A DNA stretch of 64,000 nt from Apostichopus japonicus (lineage: Eukaryota > Echinodermata > Holothuroidea > Aspidochirotida > Stichopodidae): the NCBI RefSeq assembly GCF_037975245.1, contig NC_092581.1, positions 6,167,501 to 6,231,500 on the forward strand. Direction: 5' to 3'. Shown one piece after another: positions 44,095 through 56,279 of the stretch; position 1 is the stretch's first letter, and the number at the start of each line of letters is the position of its first letter. Both the position numbers and the translations under genes were made by a program. Below the pieces are notes generated by a model, which worked only from the letters and a program-made list of their open reading frames with translations, had not been told where the DNA came from and searched no databases.

Positions 44095-44715
44095 ATGGAC
44101 GAACGAACGAACGAACGAACGAACGAACGAACGAACGAACGAACGAACGAACGAACGAACGAACGAACGAACGAACGAACGATCGAACGAACGAACGAAC
44201 GAACGAACGAACGAACGAACGAACGAACGAACGAACGAACGAACGAACGAACGAACGAACGAACGAACGAACGAACGAACGAACGAACGAACGAACGAAC
44301 GAACGAACGAACGAACGAACGAACGAACGACCGAACGAACGAACGAACGAACGAACGAACGAACGAACGAACGAACGAACGAACGAACGAACGAACGAAC
44401 GAACGAACGAACGAACGAACGAACGAACGAACGAACGAACGAACGAACGAACGAACGAACGAACGAACGAACGAACGAACGAACGAACGAACGAACGAAC
44501 GAACGAACGAACGAACGAACGAACGAACGAACGAACGAACGAACGAACGAACGAACGAACGAACGAACGAACGAACGAACGAACGAACGAACGAACGAAC
44601 GAACGAACGAACGAACGAACGAACGAACGAACGAACGAACGAACGAACGAACGAACGAACGAACGAACGAACGAACGGACGGACGGACGGACGGACGGAC
44701 GAACGAACGAAAATG
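44095..44715. repeat. GAAC tetranucleotide microsatellite, about 620 bp
   Basis: About 150 nearly perfect GAAC units with isolated changes (GATC at 44181, GACC at 44330, a GGAC block at 44677-44699). A 4-bp unit without stop-forming words leaves every forward frame open (TNER repeats) and the reverse frames open (SFVR repeats). Confidence 0.98.
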
Positions 44716-46310
44716 ACGAGATGCAAACTCGGAGAGTATGAAAAGGCTCAAATATTGTTCAGTTACTTTAGAAAGGCGTCCGATGCTACGATCGGTCCCT
44801 ATGGTACCGTCACTCGTTCCAAAAGTTCGCACCAGCCAACACCTTAATTCCTACAATATTCATTACTGTGGAAACGCGTTCTTAGTGTATCTTGGTCGGA
44901 GGCTAACATTGGTTCTTATGGTACCGTCATTCTTGCCCAAACTTCGTTCAACTCTTAGACTGCAAGTCTTATCAAATGTAATCAAACCTAGGTGGAGGCC
45001 TAGAAGCAGATGGCAATGATCGGTTAGAGAACTTAGATCGGTGTGTTTATAATGTTCCAGTCATACTCTTTCACTATACTTATGGTCGCCTTGCAGTTTT
45101 ACAGGTATCTACAATCACCATATAGCCCAAGAGATGCATAGGCTTCACTCAACAGTGTCCATTCGTAGTTATGCTCGTCTATGAAAGTAACCCTAACCCA
45201 ATAGTGAAAATATGTTGGTGTTACTGCTAAGCATAGTCCATGTCTAAGCAGTACTGTGCTACACCACTACTAGCCCGCTATATCAACATATTTCATAGTA
45301 ACCGAGCATGCACTCATCTACATCCGATCAAAGAACGGCCGTATGATGCTATGAATTAGGCAACGCAATGTTTGGTATTATTACCACACGTTGGGATATG
45401 CCTCCTTTCACGTCATATATTTGCATATTTATCTCTTGTACATCCGTTCCATGTATTGATCATTTCAATGGAATTAATTAGTTTACGGTGTAATTACAAG
45501 TTTGTTTTATCCCTCTATAAGGTAGGATTATGTTCTGTTATGCTAGATGAATCATTTTCAAGAGTTAAAGACGAATCTGTTACACGTCCACAGACCTGTA
45601 ACAAAGAACTTTAACTACCCCTTGTGTTTACCAGAACCAAAACAGTAACGTAAACAAATATATAAAAATGTTACTTTCACCTGAGCGTTAAATCACTGTC
45701 CATGAGGTTCCCGGACAACTCCCCCCTGGACGAATAGACCTAGATATGACTCCAATGTGACGTCATCAGAACTAAAAATGGAGGCAGACTGAACGAAATC
45801 AGGCTGTTTTAAGCAGAGACGCTATAATTTTCTATTTAGTTTGGTCAATGGTCAAATCCATATTTAAAACAATTCGCGCTATGCGTGATTATGTTGTCTG
45901 TCATTACCGCTTTAATATACTGTAGTATGGTAGTTCTTTATGCAGCTTCAGTGATTTACTTCGAGAACGTGAAGTAATAGTCAAACTTCAATTCTTTGCA
46001 GTATAGCGTATTGAGCATTATTGGCGATCGGGGCAGGGAAAGGGCAAACATCGCTTTTGGCGCCCCCCTGTCAACCAACATTTTAGTACAGTTTATATAG
46101 GCCCAAACCACATTCGGGCCCCCTATACCCTTGCGCCCCGTAACTATACCACTGGTTCTTTGCTAGGCAATCTTTTCAAATAGCATTTAAAACAGATATC
46201 ACAAAGATGATAAACAGTATACTAGACTATACATGATACTATTGAATAAAGAAACACCATCAGTAGTATGCACGCCCATAACTTACGGAAGTATGCTACT
46301 GTTGAATTCA
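44716..46310. other. 1.6 kb with no recognised gene
   Basis: Includes a fragment GGTTCCCGGACAACTCC at about 45706, an end of the dispersed minisatellite element, and a hAT-like right end CTATACCACTG near 46155. The frame at 44738-45019 has no family match that I can see. Confidence 0.45.
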
Positions 46311-46590
46311 CCATCAGGGGCGTGTGCAGGGAGGGGGGGGGGCTGCTCGAAACTTTTGGCTAAATAATGAAGATAATTTACTACATAAAAACGGCAAAAT
46401 AATGCACCAGTTTGCATCTAAGCACACTTCAATGAACTTGTGTCATCCGTTACAACAGGCGTCACAGACACACACACACACGCACCTATACTACAAACTT
46501 TGCTATCTCTACACGGGACAGCAACGTTACAATTAGTTGCATTGAGAATGTCGGTATAATTTGCTATATAAAAAGGTTACTTAAACAAAA
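46311..46590. other. Left end of a hAT-type repeat and CA-rich stretch
   Basis: CAGGGGCGTGTGCAGGG with a G run (46330-46341) looks like a left end. GGCGTCACAGACACACAC at about 46459 resembles the Helentron-like CA region. No complete element. Confidence 0.4.
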
Positions 46591-46720
46591 TACGTTGTGT
46601 TCATTGAGCACGATAAATGCAAAAATGTTTGCAGACAATGGTAGGGACTATTAGCCAAACAAATCACAGGAAATTTGGAAACGCATCATTGACTGCTTTC
46701 AGCATGAAACTTCTTTGTAA
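46590..46720 (-). repeat. Dispersed repeat family C fragment
   Basis: Reverse complement of 16140-16290, sharing TTGTCTGCAAA, GGGACTATTAGCC inverse and GCTCAATGAAC, with moderate divergence. Confidence 0.75.
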
Positions 46721-47396
46721 CGCCGGGGAGTGTTTTTAACCTTCTACTTTGCGGTTCATTGTTATCATTCATTTGTTTTGAAACAAATTCAATCATCTAT
46801 ACAAAGGATTGGAAGAAATTTTGGTTCTTTTAATGTTCCGGTTTTTTAAAAGAAAGATATTATTCCAAAAAGTACGAAAACATGTTATTGGAAACCTGCT
46901 CAAATAACGTTTACACAATTTACACGTTGACACTGAGGGTTATATCTACGATTTGTGCAAACAGATGAATATTTTTTCAACTCCCTGGTTAAAGTTGCAG
47001 GTAAAACGGCATGTCTATTAAGTGTTTATATGAATGAGGAATTGTTATAACGGAACGCCATTACTCCTTTAGAGATGTGTAACCATTTTCTTTAAAACTT
47101 TCCTAGCTTCCAAAATTGTTATTATTTTGAATTCTCATACATGAACTCATACTTTCATTTGTGGCTTCATCATCTGTTACTAACAATGTGTTCAAATTTG
47201 TTGTATCACAGTGTTCTTGTGTTTAATTGTTTCTATACCTGGTAAGTTGCATCACATAATTTAAAAAACAAAAAAGCACCTACGGTTACAGTTTACCGGT
47301 AATCAATGAATCACAGGTAGGGATGTGTCTGTTGTATGAAGCTTTACAAGATTGATTGCCCTACACAACAAACAATAACAACACCACTGAACTGAA
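46721..47396. other. No gene recognised
   Basis: AT-rich unique-looking sequence. Confidence 0.5.
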
Positions 47397-47404
47397 CTGA
47401 ACAA

Positions 47405-49358
47405 CAGTGGCGGAGAAACAGTGGGGGTTGGGGGGGGGGGGGGTAACCCCCCCCCACTTTTTGAAGAGGGGGTTGGCCCACACAATCAACCCCCCTAGTT
47501 TTTGCCAGTAATGTTCTGTTATAGCCTATGTTATGTGCTCCAAATGGCATAATAAATCAAATTATTAAATTTGAAATTGTTAAAGTCATTTCAACCTTTT
47601 ACCTGGTAGGCTACATCAACAATTAACGACCGAAAACCGAGTTAGAATTGACCCACACATTATTTCTAGCCCCTTTCCCCCCACCTTGCGCATTGGAACT
47701 TGTATATCATAGCGCTAACTTCACCGCACAACAGACACACAAAATAACGTTTTTTTGCTGTTGAAATAGCTTTGAAACTGTATACACTTGCCAACTTCAA
47801 CGAGGTGAAGGAAGGAAAAGAAAAAGAAGAAAGAGAGAAAAGTAGAAAAGGATGGAGTAGAAAATACGGCAAGAAAACGGGAAGAGAAAGAGGAACAGTG
47901 ACAAAATTATTCGAATTTGTAAAGCAAACAGCAGATATCACATCATATCAGTGAGCATGAAAATGGCGCACCACGATAAACAGCCTCCAAACCATGGGCG
48001 CAGATCCTGGTGAGGACAGCGGGACGCGTCCCCACCAACTTTTTCAGTAGTGGGGACATGATATACCGTGTCCCCACCAATTTGTCTTGACCAATACCTG
48101 CATTTCAAGTTCCCCTGTATTGAACTTTGGTGCAGTTTGATCCAGCATTGTGCAAATGACATGCAGCAGTTCTCATTTTATTGTATTTTATCCAGTTGTT
48201 AAATATAGGACGGAAATCGCATTTGCGGCAGTCTATATTTGTTTTCTGGGAGAGGACCCCAGACCCATCGTATATACAAAAGTCTACTTGGATTATTTGT
48301 CCCCTGATTTTCTTTCTGCAGACGCCCATGTATTTCTCCAAACTAAATTTCTAAGCCATGAGATCTAAACCTTAGGGAGGTTTAGGAGCATCATTAGGTC
48401 TGGGAAGTGTTATTTCCGGCGATCTGGGAGGTATATTTGCCCAAAAACATCGTACGCTACGCGCGAACCCATGGTCGCGCTCCGCTTAGATAGTGTAATA
48501 GAACAGACACGCGTCCCCACCATTATCCAAGACTGATCTGCGCCCATGCTCAAAACTGTCGATGTGTGTAGTGTTCGGTTTTGGAAATATCCGGTATAAT
48601 TTTATTTCCTTCAACGAAATTTTTTAGTAGCCGTCTGAATTTTCGAAAATTCCCTAACCAACATTCTTCATCATACTTCATCATACTCGTGCAATTTTGA
48701 CCCGTCTGTTAGGGTTTGAAGGAGGTTTTTCTATATCGGTTGTCCATAGATGATATTTTGTGCAACATTATGGGTATGTTTTGAAGTGAATTTATTCACG
48801 AGAATTGTGAATTTTCAAATTCTGAACAGTGGGGCTGACGGATATTGTGGGCCGCGATGAAGAATCACCTACAAAATCAATGATCCACAGGATATGTGAT
48901 GAAGTCGAACATGATGTGTGACTGGTGACAATCTTCAAAAGTTATAGATGAGAAAAAGAAGTATTTGGAAAAAACTTGGTTCTCAGGCAAAAGTGTACAT
49001 ATGGTTGGTCAGTTTCAAGCCCGAGAAGTGCCATTTCCGGTGATCTGGGGGTACCAAAACCAGAAATTTGCTTGTACACTGCGCGCCAACCAATGGTGGC
49101 GCTCCGCTTAGATAGAAATACGTGCCCCCTGGATTAGAAAATCCTGCATACGCCCCTGGTTAAATGCAGCTTTTCAAGGCCTGGGCAGTGCCATTTACTG
49201 CAATCTGGGAGGCAAGCCAAAAAATTCTTGTGCACTTTGCGCCAACTTATGGTCGCGCTCAACTTAGATAGTGAGCCAGCAGTTATGACTTTTTATTTCA
49301 TCAATGGCCTTCAACCCCCCCCCCCCCCCCAACTTCTGACAAGAAATCTCCGCCACTG
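47405..49358. mobile_element. hAT-type element family B, 1.95 kb, intact target duplication
   Basis: Ends CAGTGGCGGAGA and TCTCCGCCACTG, with CTGAACAA duplicated exactly at 47397-47404 and 49359-49366. The interior has G and C runs, a remnant of family D (47790-49160) and a further nested element at 47993-48548. It encodes no transposase. Confidence 0.9.
47993..48548. mobile_element. Nested hAT-type element (CATGGGCGCAGATC ends) with empty site
   Basis: Ends CATGGGCGCAGATC and GATCTGCGCCCATG, a perfect 14-bp inverted repeat. Flanks are CTCCAAAC (47985-47992) and CTCAAAAC (48549-48556), 7 of 8 identical. The paralog keeps one uninterrupted CTCAAAAC at 39972-39979. The interior has the common module (48395-48495) and GTCCCCACCAA words at both ends. 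Confidence 0.92.
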
Positions 49359-49366
49359 CTGAACAA

Positions 49367-50183
49367 TGTGGCAACAAACACGTATTTCGTAGTAAAGTAA
49401 AGTAGATCCCACCCGTACAGTGTACCCACAAAGAAATGTGTAATATACACGTTTATATAGTACTCGAGTCCAGTTTTCTGCACTCGGACTTTAGACCAAT
49501 TCCAATTTGGTATATCATCTTGCTTGGCAGATCTCTTATTTCTGAAGTTTACTCTTTGAGTGTCCAGAATGAGCACTTATGTAAGGAGTCAATGCAGTCT
49601 TACACATTTAGCCACACATACAATGAATATCTTCTTGTTTAAAGCAAATCATATGAAGCCAATGCTTTGATTGGTTGCTGCTATTCGTCATATGGTAGGT
49701 TTTTTAGCATAAACGATAGTGACTTTGTAATTTATGTAGAGACTGTGTGTATACGGTAATTCTCACAATATAACTCCATTTCAATTAGATCCTTTCATTG
49801 TTCAAAGCTGTTTCAAAGTTATGGTTACAAAGATAAAATGGTGATCATTAGATGTCATTTTGATCTTAGTAATACAGTGAAAAGCAGTGTGATGTGACAA
49901 ACAATAATTCACAATGACACAGGCTGTCCTGTAATGACCATTTACCTCAACAACTGGCTTCTTGTACTAAATGTGATACATCAAAATACTTAATATGACA
50001 TCTGTCCTTGTTAAAATATTGTGATAAACAATGGTTTCCCCACAATTTGACCCCTGGTGAACTCAAACGAATATATGACCTCCGCCCACAACATAAGGCT
50101 CAATATCAAAATATTGGGACTACTATAGCCCCCTTCATCATCTACATGGCTGGCTGGTGAATGCCAGCTGAACATACACTCTC
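49367..50183. other. No gene; one unit of the 146-bp repeat
   Basis: 49975-50105 contains a decayed unit (CACAATTTGACCCCTGGTGA) of the repeat at 18.5-19.1 kb. No coding evidence elsewhere. Confidence 0.5.
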
Positions 50184-50448
50184 AGGCGCGTATCCAGGGA
50201 GAGGCGTTGTGGCGTGCGCCCCCCTCCCCGGGTAAGAAAAAGAGGAGAGAAAAAGGAAAGGGAAAAAGAGGGGAAAAAAGAGCAGGAAGGAGAGGAAGGA
50301 AGGGAAAAGAAAAAGAAAAAAGAGAGAAAAAGTAGAAAGGGAGAAAAGGAGGGAGCAGAAGAAAAACGCCAAGACATCGCCAAGATGGTGGCGCTCCGCT
50401 TAGATAGTACTTTGCGCCCCCGGGTTAGAAAATCCTGGATACGCCCCT
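50184..50448. mobile_element. hAT-type element family D, short copy
   Basis: CAGGCGCGTATCCAGG and CCTGGATACGCCCCTG ends, purine-rich interior and the right half of the common module (GGTGGCGCTCCGCTTAGATA). No clear target duplication. Confidence 0.8.
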
Positions 50449-50474
50449 GTTGTAATAAATAATATAGTACACAC

Positions 50475-50785
50475 GCACAGTTTTTACTGGTAACTAGCGT
50501 TATGAAGTCGTCCCAATTGGGTGCTCCCGAGTGACAACTATCTGTGGGCCAATTGTCCGGGGGAAATTGTCCGGGAGGGTAATTGTCCGTGGGGTGATTG
50601 TTCGGTGGGGAGTCGACCGGGATGGGAATTGTCCGGGGGGGGGGGAGTTTTCTGGGGTGGGAACTGTCCGGGTGGGAATAAACTGGGTTGGAATTATCCG
50701 GGGGGTACTTGTCTAGGGGGCGATGTCTGGGGGCTAATTGTCCGGGGGATTATTGCCCAGGTGGGTTGTCCGGTAACCGTGCATG
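50475..50785. repeat. Dispersed minisatellite element, GGGAATTGTCCGG type (copy 3)
   Basis: The left flank (TGGTAACTAGCGTTATGAAG, CCCAATTGGGTGCTCCC) is the inverse of the right flank of copy 1. The array then runs to GGGTTGTCCGGTAACC. With copies at 19.7, 25.6 and a stub at 45.7 kb it forms a family. Confidence 0.87.
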
Positions 50786-51084
50786 ATCGTGAAAGGCTTC
50801 ACAGTTTTTATCAAATGTTTTTCAACAACACAATTAGGTACTTCCTACGTTTGCAGTTGACCACGGAGTATTGTTTGGAGGTCTGAATATAACATATGTT
50901 TGTTACACATATGTTACCTGCGGATTTTGCGATGTATAATGCAATCCCGTGACTAAGCAGTTACATAATTAATTGCTTGGCACGGCTCGATCAGGCATGA
51001 GATCTCCCTATATCCATGTGGTTATTGCTAACACATATTGCCAACACATATGGTAAACGAACTCAAAACACAGTGTGCCATACA
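50786..51084. other. No gene recognised
   Basis: Nothing supportable beyond a short AACATATG inverted repeat near 50890-50915. Confidence 0.5.
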
Positions 51085-51402
51085 CAGTGGCGGCACTACA
51101 GGGGGTGTGAGGGAGCATTTTCCCCCAATATTTTCCAATTGCCTCCCAGTTGCCCCACCCCCCCCCCACTCCAACCAAAATATATAGAGCTAGGTTAATT
51201 GATGTTAATAGAAAAAGATTCCTATGCAATGTATTAAATTATGTGAAAATTGTCAAATGATATCACCATTGTCGTCTAAGGCAACATCTAGACATAGCAC
51301 ATCCCTCATCTCAGTGTTAAATATTCCCAAAAATATGCCTTGCCTCTTAGTTGCCCTCTAGTTGCCCCCTCCCGTGGATTAACAAGGTCAATGCAGCCAC
51401 TG
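51085..51402. mobile_element. hAT-type nonautonomous element (CAGTGGCGGCACTACAG ends)
   Basis: Starts CAGTGGCGGCACTACAGGGG and ends AATGCAGCCACTG. The interior has repeated AGTTGCCCC words and a C run. No target duplication is found. Confidence 0.6.
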
Positions 51403-51689
51403 GTGATAAACCAACATATTTTCCATTGCAAAGTTATTACCTGGTAATCAAATTGATTTAATTCCTTGTCTTCGATTTAGTATGATTTTTGTTCAGTTGT
51501 GTCAAAAGGAGACCTCACCCCAACCCGTATACATACGCTCCTTTTGCTACTTATATCAAATTTCTGCAGAGGAGAATTTTGGCGTCGCAAATGTTACGTT
51601 TACTCAGTTTGTCTCCATTCTGAGCCACATAAAATAATTATTTCAACAACAGAGGCTAAGAAAGAAAGAAAAAATGTAAACTTAAAATG

Positions 51690-52985
51690 ACTATTCACAT
51701 CATGCTACACGCCTGCATAAACGTGAGGTGTCCAGCAATGGTTGTTAACATGGTATACATAAACGAACATGAATACCATGACTGGGAGCTCCAACAATGG
51801 CTATTTACGTGGCACACATTTATACGGTGACATCCCCATGTTCCCGGCGACGTCTCTATGTTCCGACAAACTGTTTGGACTCTAATTTTTTTTGAGCAAA
51901 ATTTTTCGGACCAAAAATTTTTTAGGGGGACTTAATTTTTTGGGCCTCAAATTTTTTGGGACCCAATTTTTTTGGGGGGACTTAATTTTTTGGACCAACA
52001 TTTTTTCTGACCTACCTTTTTGGGGGACACAATTTTTTGGACGCACCAAATTTTTTTCAGGAAAAAAAGGGCCCAAAGTTTGTTATGACCCAAAACGTGC
52101 TTGTGACCGAAAATTGCTTGTGACCCGAAATTTAATTGTTTGTACTCAAATTTTTTGGGACCAAAATCAGTGGTCAAAAAAAATTTTGGTCCGAAAAAAG
52201 TTGGTCCGAACACATGTTGGTGTCAAAAATTTTGTCCAAAAAAAATTTGGTCATAAAAATATATTGGTCTAAAATAATTTTGCTCCGAAAAAAGTTGGTG
52301 CGAAAACATGTTGGTCAACAATTTGGTCCAAAAAAAATTGAGTCCGAAAAAATTTGGGTAAAAAAAAATTAGAGTCCAAAAAAAATTGTCGGAACATAGA
52401 GACATCGGAACATAGAGATGTCGGAACATAGAGATGTCGGAACATAGAGATGTCGGAACATAGAGACGTCGGAACATAGAGATGTAACCATTTACACACC
52501 TCAATATCAAGAATTGGGTGTCCTACAATGGTTATTAGCATGGCAAAAAATCACAACTGTATATCATGACTGGGGTGTCCTACAATGCCTATTCACTTGA
52601 TACATATTAATACACCTGTATATAAGTGTGGTGTCCACCAATGGTTGTTAACATTGCACACATTTACACACGTGCATATCATGACCGGGATCTCCCTACA
52701 AAGGCTCTTCACGTGGAACAAATTTACACACCTCTATATCATGACTGGGGTGTCCATAAATGGTTATTAACATGATACACATTAACACACCTGCATATAA
52801 GTGTGCAGGTGTCCAATAATGGTTATTTACATGGCACAAATGAACACATATATAACATGACTGGGGTCTCCTACAACGGCTACTCACATGGCAATCATTA
52901 ACTCACCTGTATACACATCATGACTGGGGTTTACAACAATGGCTGTTCAGATGATGCACATTAACACACCAATACATATATAAGT
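51690..52985. repeat. Minisatellite of about 62 bp, split by an AT-rich inverted block
   Basis: Units contain CATGACTGGGGTGTCC, ACAATGGTTATTAACATG and CACACATTAACACACCTG. Units occur at 51700-51835 and from 52490 to 52985. The middle is occupied by a different, inverted structure. Confidence 0.88.
51836..52480. repeat. Head-to-head AT-rich minisatellite with CGGAACATAGAGATGT ends
   Basis: Left side: TCTCTATGTTCCGACA then units like TTTTTTGGACCAAA. Right side: units like TTGGTCCGAAAAAA, TTAGAGTCCAAAAAAAATTG, then CGGAACATAGAGATGT repeated five times. The two sides are roughly inverse of each other about a centre near 52100, giving a 640-bp foldback structure. Confidence 0.85.
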
Positions 52986-55370
52986 AAAGAATGAGTTGAA
53001 GTGAAAACCACAACGCTGCTTGTCATAAATGTACGCGTTACCACTCGAGAAGTTATCAATGACGAGTTTATAAAGCCCATCACAAAACATAGATAATATT
53101 AAATAAATAAAATAGAAAGCGTCACAATATTATAAAAACTATCAATGTCACCATCAATGCCTGACATGCATTTGAATCTGTTCAGTACTTACCAAAATTA
53201 TAATTGGCTGTCGTAAGTTATCATCCTGTCGTAAGTTATCATAGTTAGAAACAAAATGAACAAAGTCAACGTAACACGTATACTTAACATATGGTTACAA
53301 ATTTCCGTCTTTTGTTGTTATTTAAAACATACCGTTGAATAGTTTGGACATAGGATAGATATTAGGACAACACCAGAGACACTGTAGCCGAAATATACAA
53401 AGTCATGACACTCCTGAGTCCTGAAAGGTTGGTTTTCTACTAGCCTGGCCGACGACGCCTTGCGGTTCTAACCTATGAGTTTCACAAAATGTGGTGAAGT
53501 GTCATCATTAAAGGAGTCTAGTGTCAGAATCATTGACAATTCCTACGATTCAAAGGATGTTCTTGATGCTATCATATCTGATATTGGATTGAAAATGTTA
53601 TGGGATGTGTCAAATCATCAGGGAGTTGGATTGTCACATTGAAGAATAGAAATGACTCTGATTTGCTACAAACTACGGTTTTTGATTATTAAAGGAGACC
53701 AGTGTAATGTATCAGGAGTGTCAAGTGTAAATGTAGTATTAACCTATTTTCTTTATGTTATTTTTATATTCTTTAATTGCGCCCTTAATTGCCATGACTT
53801 GAAACTCTCAGCACCAGAGAAGCCGTATAAGCCTTTAGCAACCTTTAAAAATGTAATTTTAGTGATCAATCATTCTTTGATCGAAGCTTGCCTTGCAAAT
53901 ATTATTAATGGTAAGTTACAAACATTAAGTGGCACTGTAGGTAAACGTAAATCACATTATTTTATGAGTAATCGGTAAGTTTATTATATGCATGTGTTAT
54001 CGATCACTTGGCGTAAGTTAAGCCTTGTTATCGTACTGCTGTTTACACGTGCACGTTATTTGTGAGCGTTGCAAAATCGTTTCGTTCATACTAGTTATTA
54101 ACTGTATTTTCAACTGTTTATATTAAGATGGTGCTTAGATGGCTTCGCCATGTCATTCATAATTACCCCTATTCCATACTTCCTAACCCCTACCCCTACT
54201 CCCACCTTCCTAACCCTCTTCACGTTTCTCTCTTCACGTACATAGATGGAGATGTCGTTCCAGTAAACCATCTCTGGCTTATTTAACTATACCCCTTTAA
54301 TTCATTCACGCGAATCATTCACGCGACGCACTATGTATTCACTGACTGTTATTCTATTGAACCAAGCCGATGCGAGCACACACGTTCAGCCGGATTATAC
54401 AGTTGTTATTCTGCCGATTCGAAGTAAGCTTTCACATTCATGTGGTACGGATTCTAAAGTCAGGCTATTAATTGTTTAAGCATTTAAGCTACTTTAGAGA
54501 TCCTGAAGCTACAATTAGGGCTGGTTCATAGTAAATAGTTCTTTGTGGCGTACAACATATAAATGCCCACAACATGACATGTTCCTAAGGAACGTCACTT
54601 CGCCATTGCTTCACTTAACTTCTGAATATTCATGAGCGTCATAGTATTGGCTTTATAACACACTGTTTATTATTTGTAACTTGTTTAAATGGTATATTTA
54701 CTCGAAAATCACGCTTTATCACGATTTAAGTGTTGAACGTGTTGCTATGCAGTAAATTTAGCATTCAGATATTAAGATATTATTCAGATATTATTTAAGA
54801 ACGTTAATTTGTTTGTTCATTCATACTTAGTAAAGATTCCTAAATCCTATTGGTCCATTCAGGTCAGCTGACCGTGGTTAATCCTGTGAGTAACGCACGG
54901 TAAAATTACCGGCGGATGAATACAATTGACAGTGTACGTGATCAATACAAGGCCTACTATGTTACAGTATGACTGTATACCATACGTACATGTTTGTCCC
55001 TAGAATGGTTGCTATGGGAACCAGAAGCTGTGGGGTATTGATATGATGAAGCCAACTAGTAATTGTTTGTAGTTCCTTGTTATTGAGACCTTTCAAAAAT
55101 AGTTTTATGGCCGCAATATTGCCAAACATTAGTTAAAATGTTATTATGGTTCATCTTTTATGAATGACAGCCTTTCAAAGACGTTTCCTTTATAATATTC
55201 ACTATCGTTCAGTATTACTTTATAATTGCACATGTACATTATTGTTATGCTGGTTGTTAATCGTTAATTCGACTTACGGGGCATCACTTTAATAAATCTT
55301 CGGTTATACGTAACCAAATATGTTTTGTTTTATGATTTTCCCCCACACAAATGGTAGTGTATGAATGAAC
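52986..55370. other. 2.4 kb with no recognised gene
   Basis: A 55-residue frame starts at the ATG near 53477 (MSFTKCGEVSSLKESSVRI) and ends before 53645; it is compositionally plausible, but no family or splice support was found. TTAATCCTGTGAGTAACGC at 54879 matches the inverted repeat at 55371-55536. Confidence 0.4.
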
Positions 55371-55536
55371 GGGGTTAATCAACGGTCTAGCGTGCGTTAC
55401 TCACATGATTAATGCACTCCGGGTGTTAATGCTATCGCTGGATGCACTCGGGCTCCGCCCTCGTGCATCGCTTGCATTATCCCCCGATCGTGCATTAATC
55501 CTGTGAGTAACGCACGCTAGACCGTTGATTAACCCC
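55371..55536. repeat. Long inverted repeat with ~47-bp arms
   Basis: GGGGTTAATCAACGGTCTAG, CGTGCGTTACTCACA-GATTA and ATGCAC on the left are mirrored at 55490-55536. The 70-bp centre is itself partly inverted (GGATGCACTCGGGC / GCCCTCGTGCATC). A half copy is near 54879-54900, so this is a dispersed foldback family. Confidence 0.92.
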
Positions 55537-56279
55537 TTATTTATTACAGGAAACCGACAAGCAGTGAATCATCTTTACTTTTACTTAGCAGAGATCTCAG
55601 AAAGGCAACCAAGGTTAGCAATGTAGGCAATTTGTGCCTATCTGTGTTAAGAATAAATATTGTACCGGTTAAAGTGACATAATTAATTTTTATGATCAAG
55701 ATATTGTTTTAACCTTATTTTTGTAAATCCATACCTTAATTCCGTCCACGATAAGATAGTAGTGATAACACATTTTATGTTATATGCTCGTGTAGTCTAC
55801 AACCTCAAGGAGCAATTATTAGTTCTCGCTGACGTCATCGGTTTAATTGTATTGTTTCAATAGTATGTAATATGCACTATGTGCCGGGTTTTATGTACTT
55901 TGTTTTTTCTTCTCTTTCTATTTTTAGTTTTCACGTTGATGTTTTAATAAACTATCATCAGTAAAGAAAAACTGTCACCATTTCTGAGTCTGTAACTGCT
56001 ACATCATGATCGCTATTAACTGTGAATATATTTGGAGTTCCTTCTTTCAAAAATCATGGACGATGAAGAATTAACGGAGAAATTAGAAAAATATGGGTGT
56101 ACCATAAAGGGATCATGGCATGATGCGGCCTTAATTTTTGGTGGATTATTTCTGTAATTAGTGATTCCAATTGACATGAACATTAGCACCCAGTGCAAGC
56201 TGACAAATGATGCGGCGAACTTGTAGATTTCCTGAGTGACGAATTTGTCATTTTCTACCGAAATCACGCAACTAGATGG
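55537..56279. other. No gene recognised
   Basis: AT-rich unique-looking sequence; the minus-strand frame at 56016-56267 has no family support. Confidence 0.45.

Noticed and set aside
44004-44847. Long open frames of 209-279 residues in both strands
   Set aside because: They are translations of the GAAC microsatellite (TNER or SFVR repeats), open in every frame because the 4-bp unit creates no stop.
53652-53978. 108-residue open frame
   Set aside because: A hydrophobic start followed by ordinary residues, but no domain, no splice signals and an AT-rich composition that easily gives such frames.
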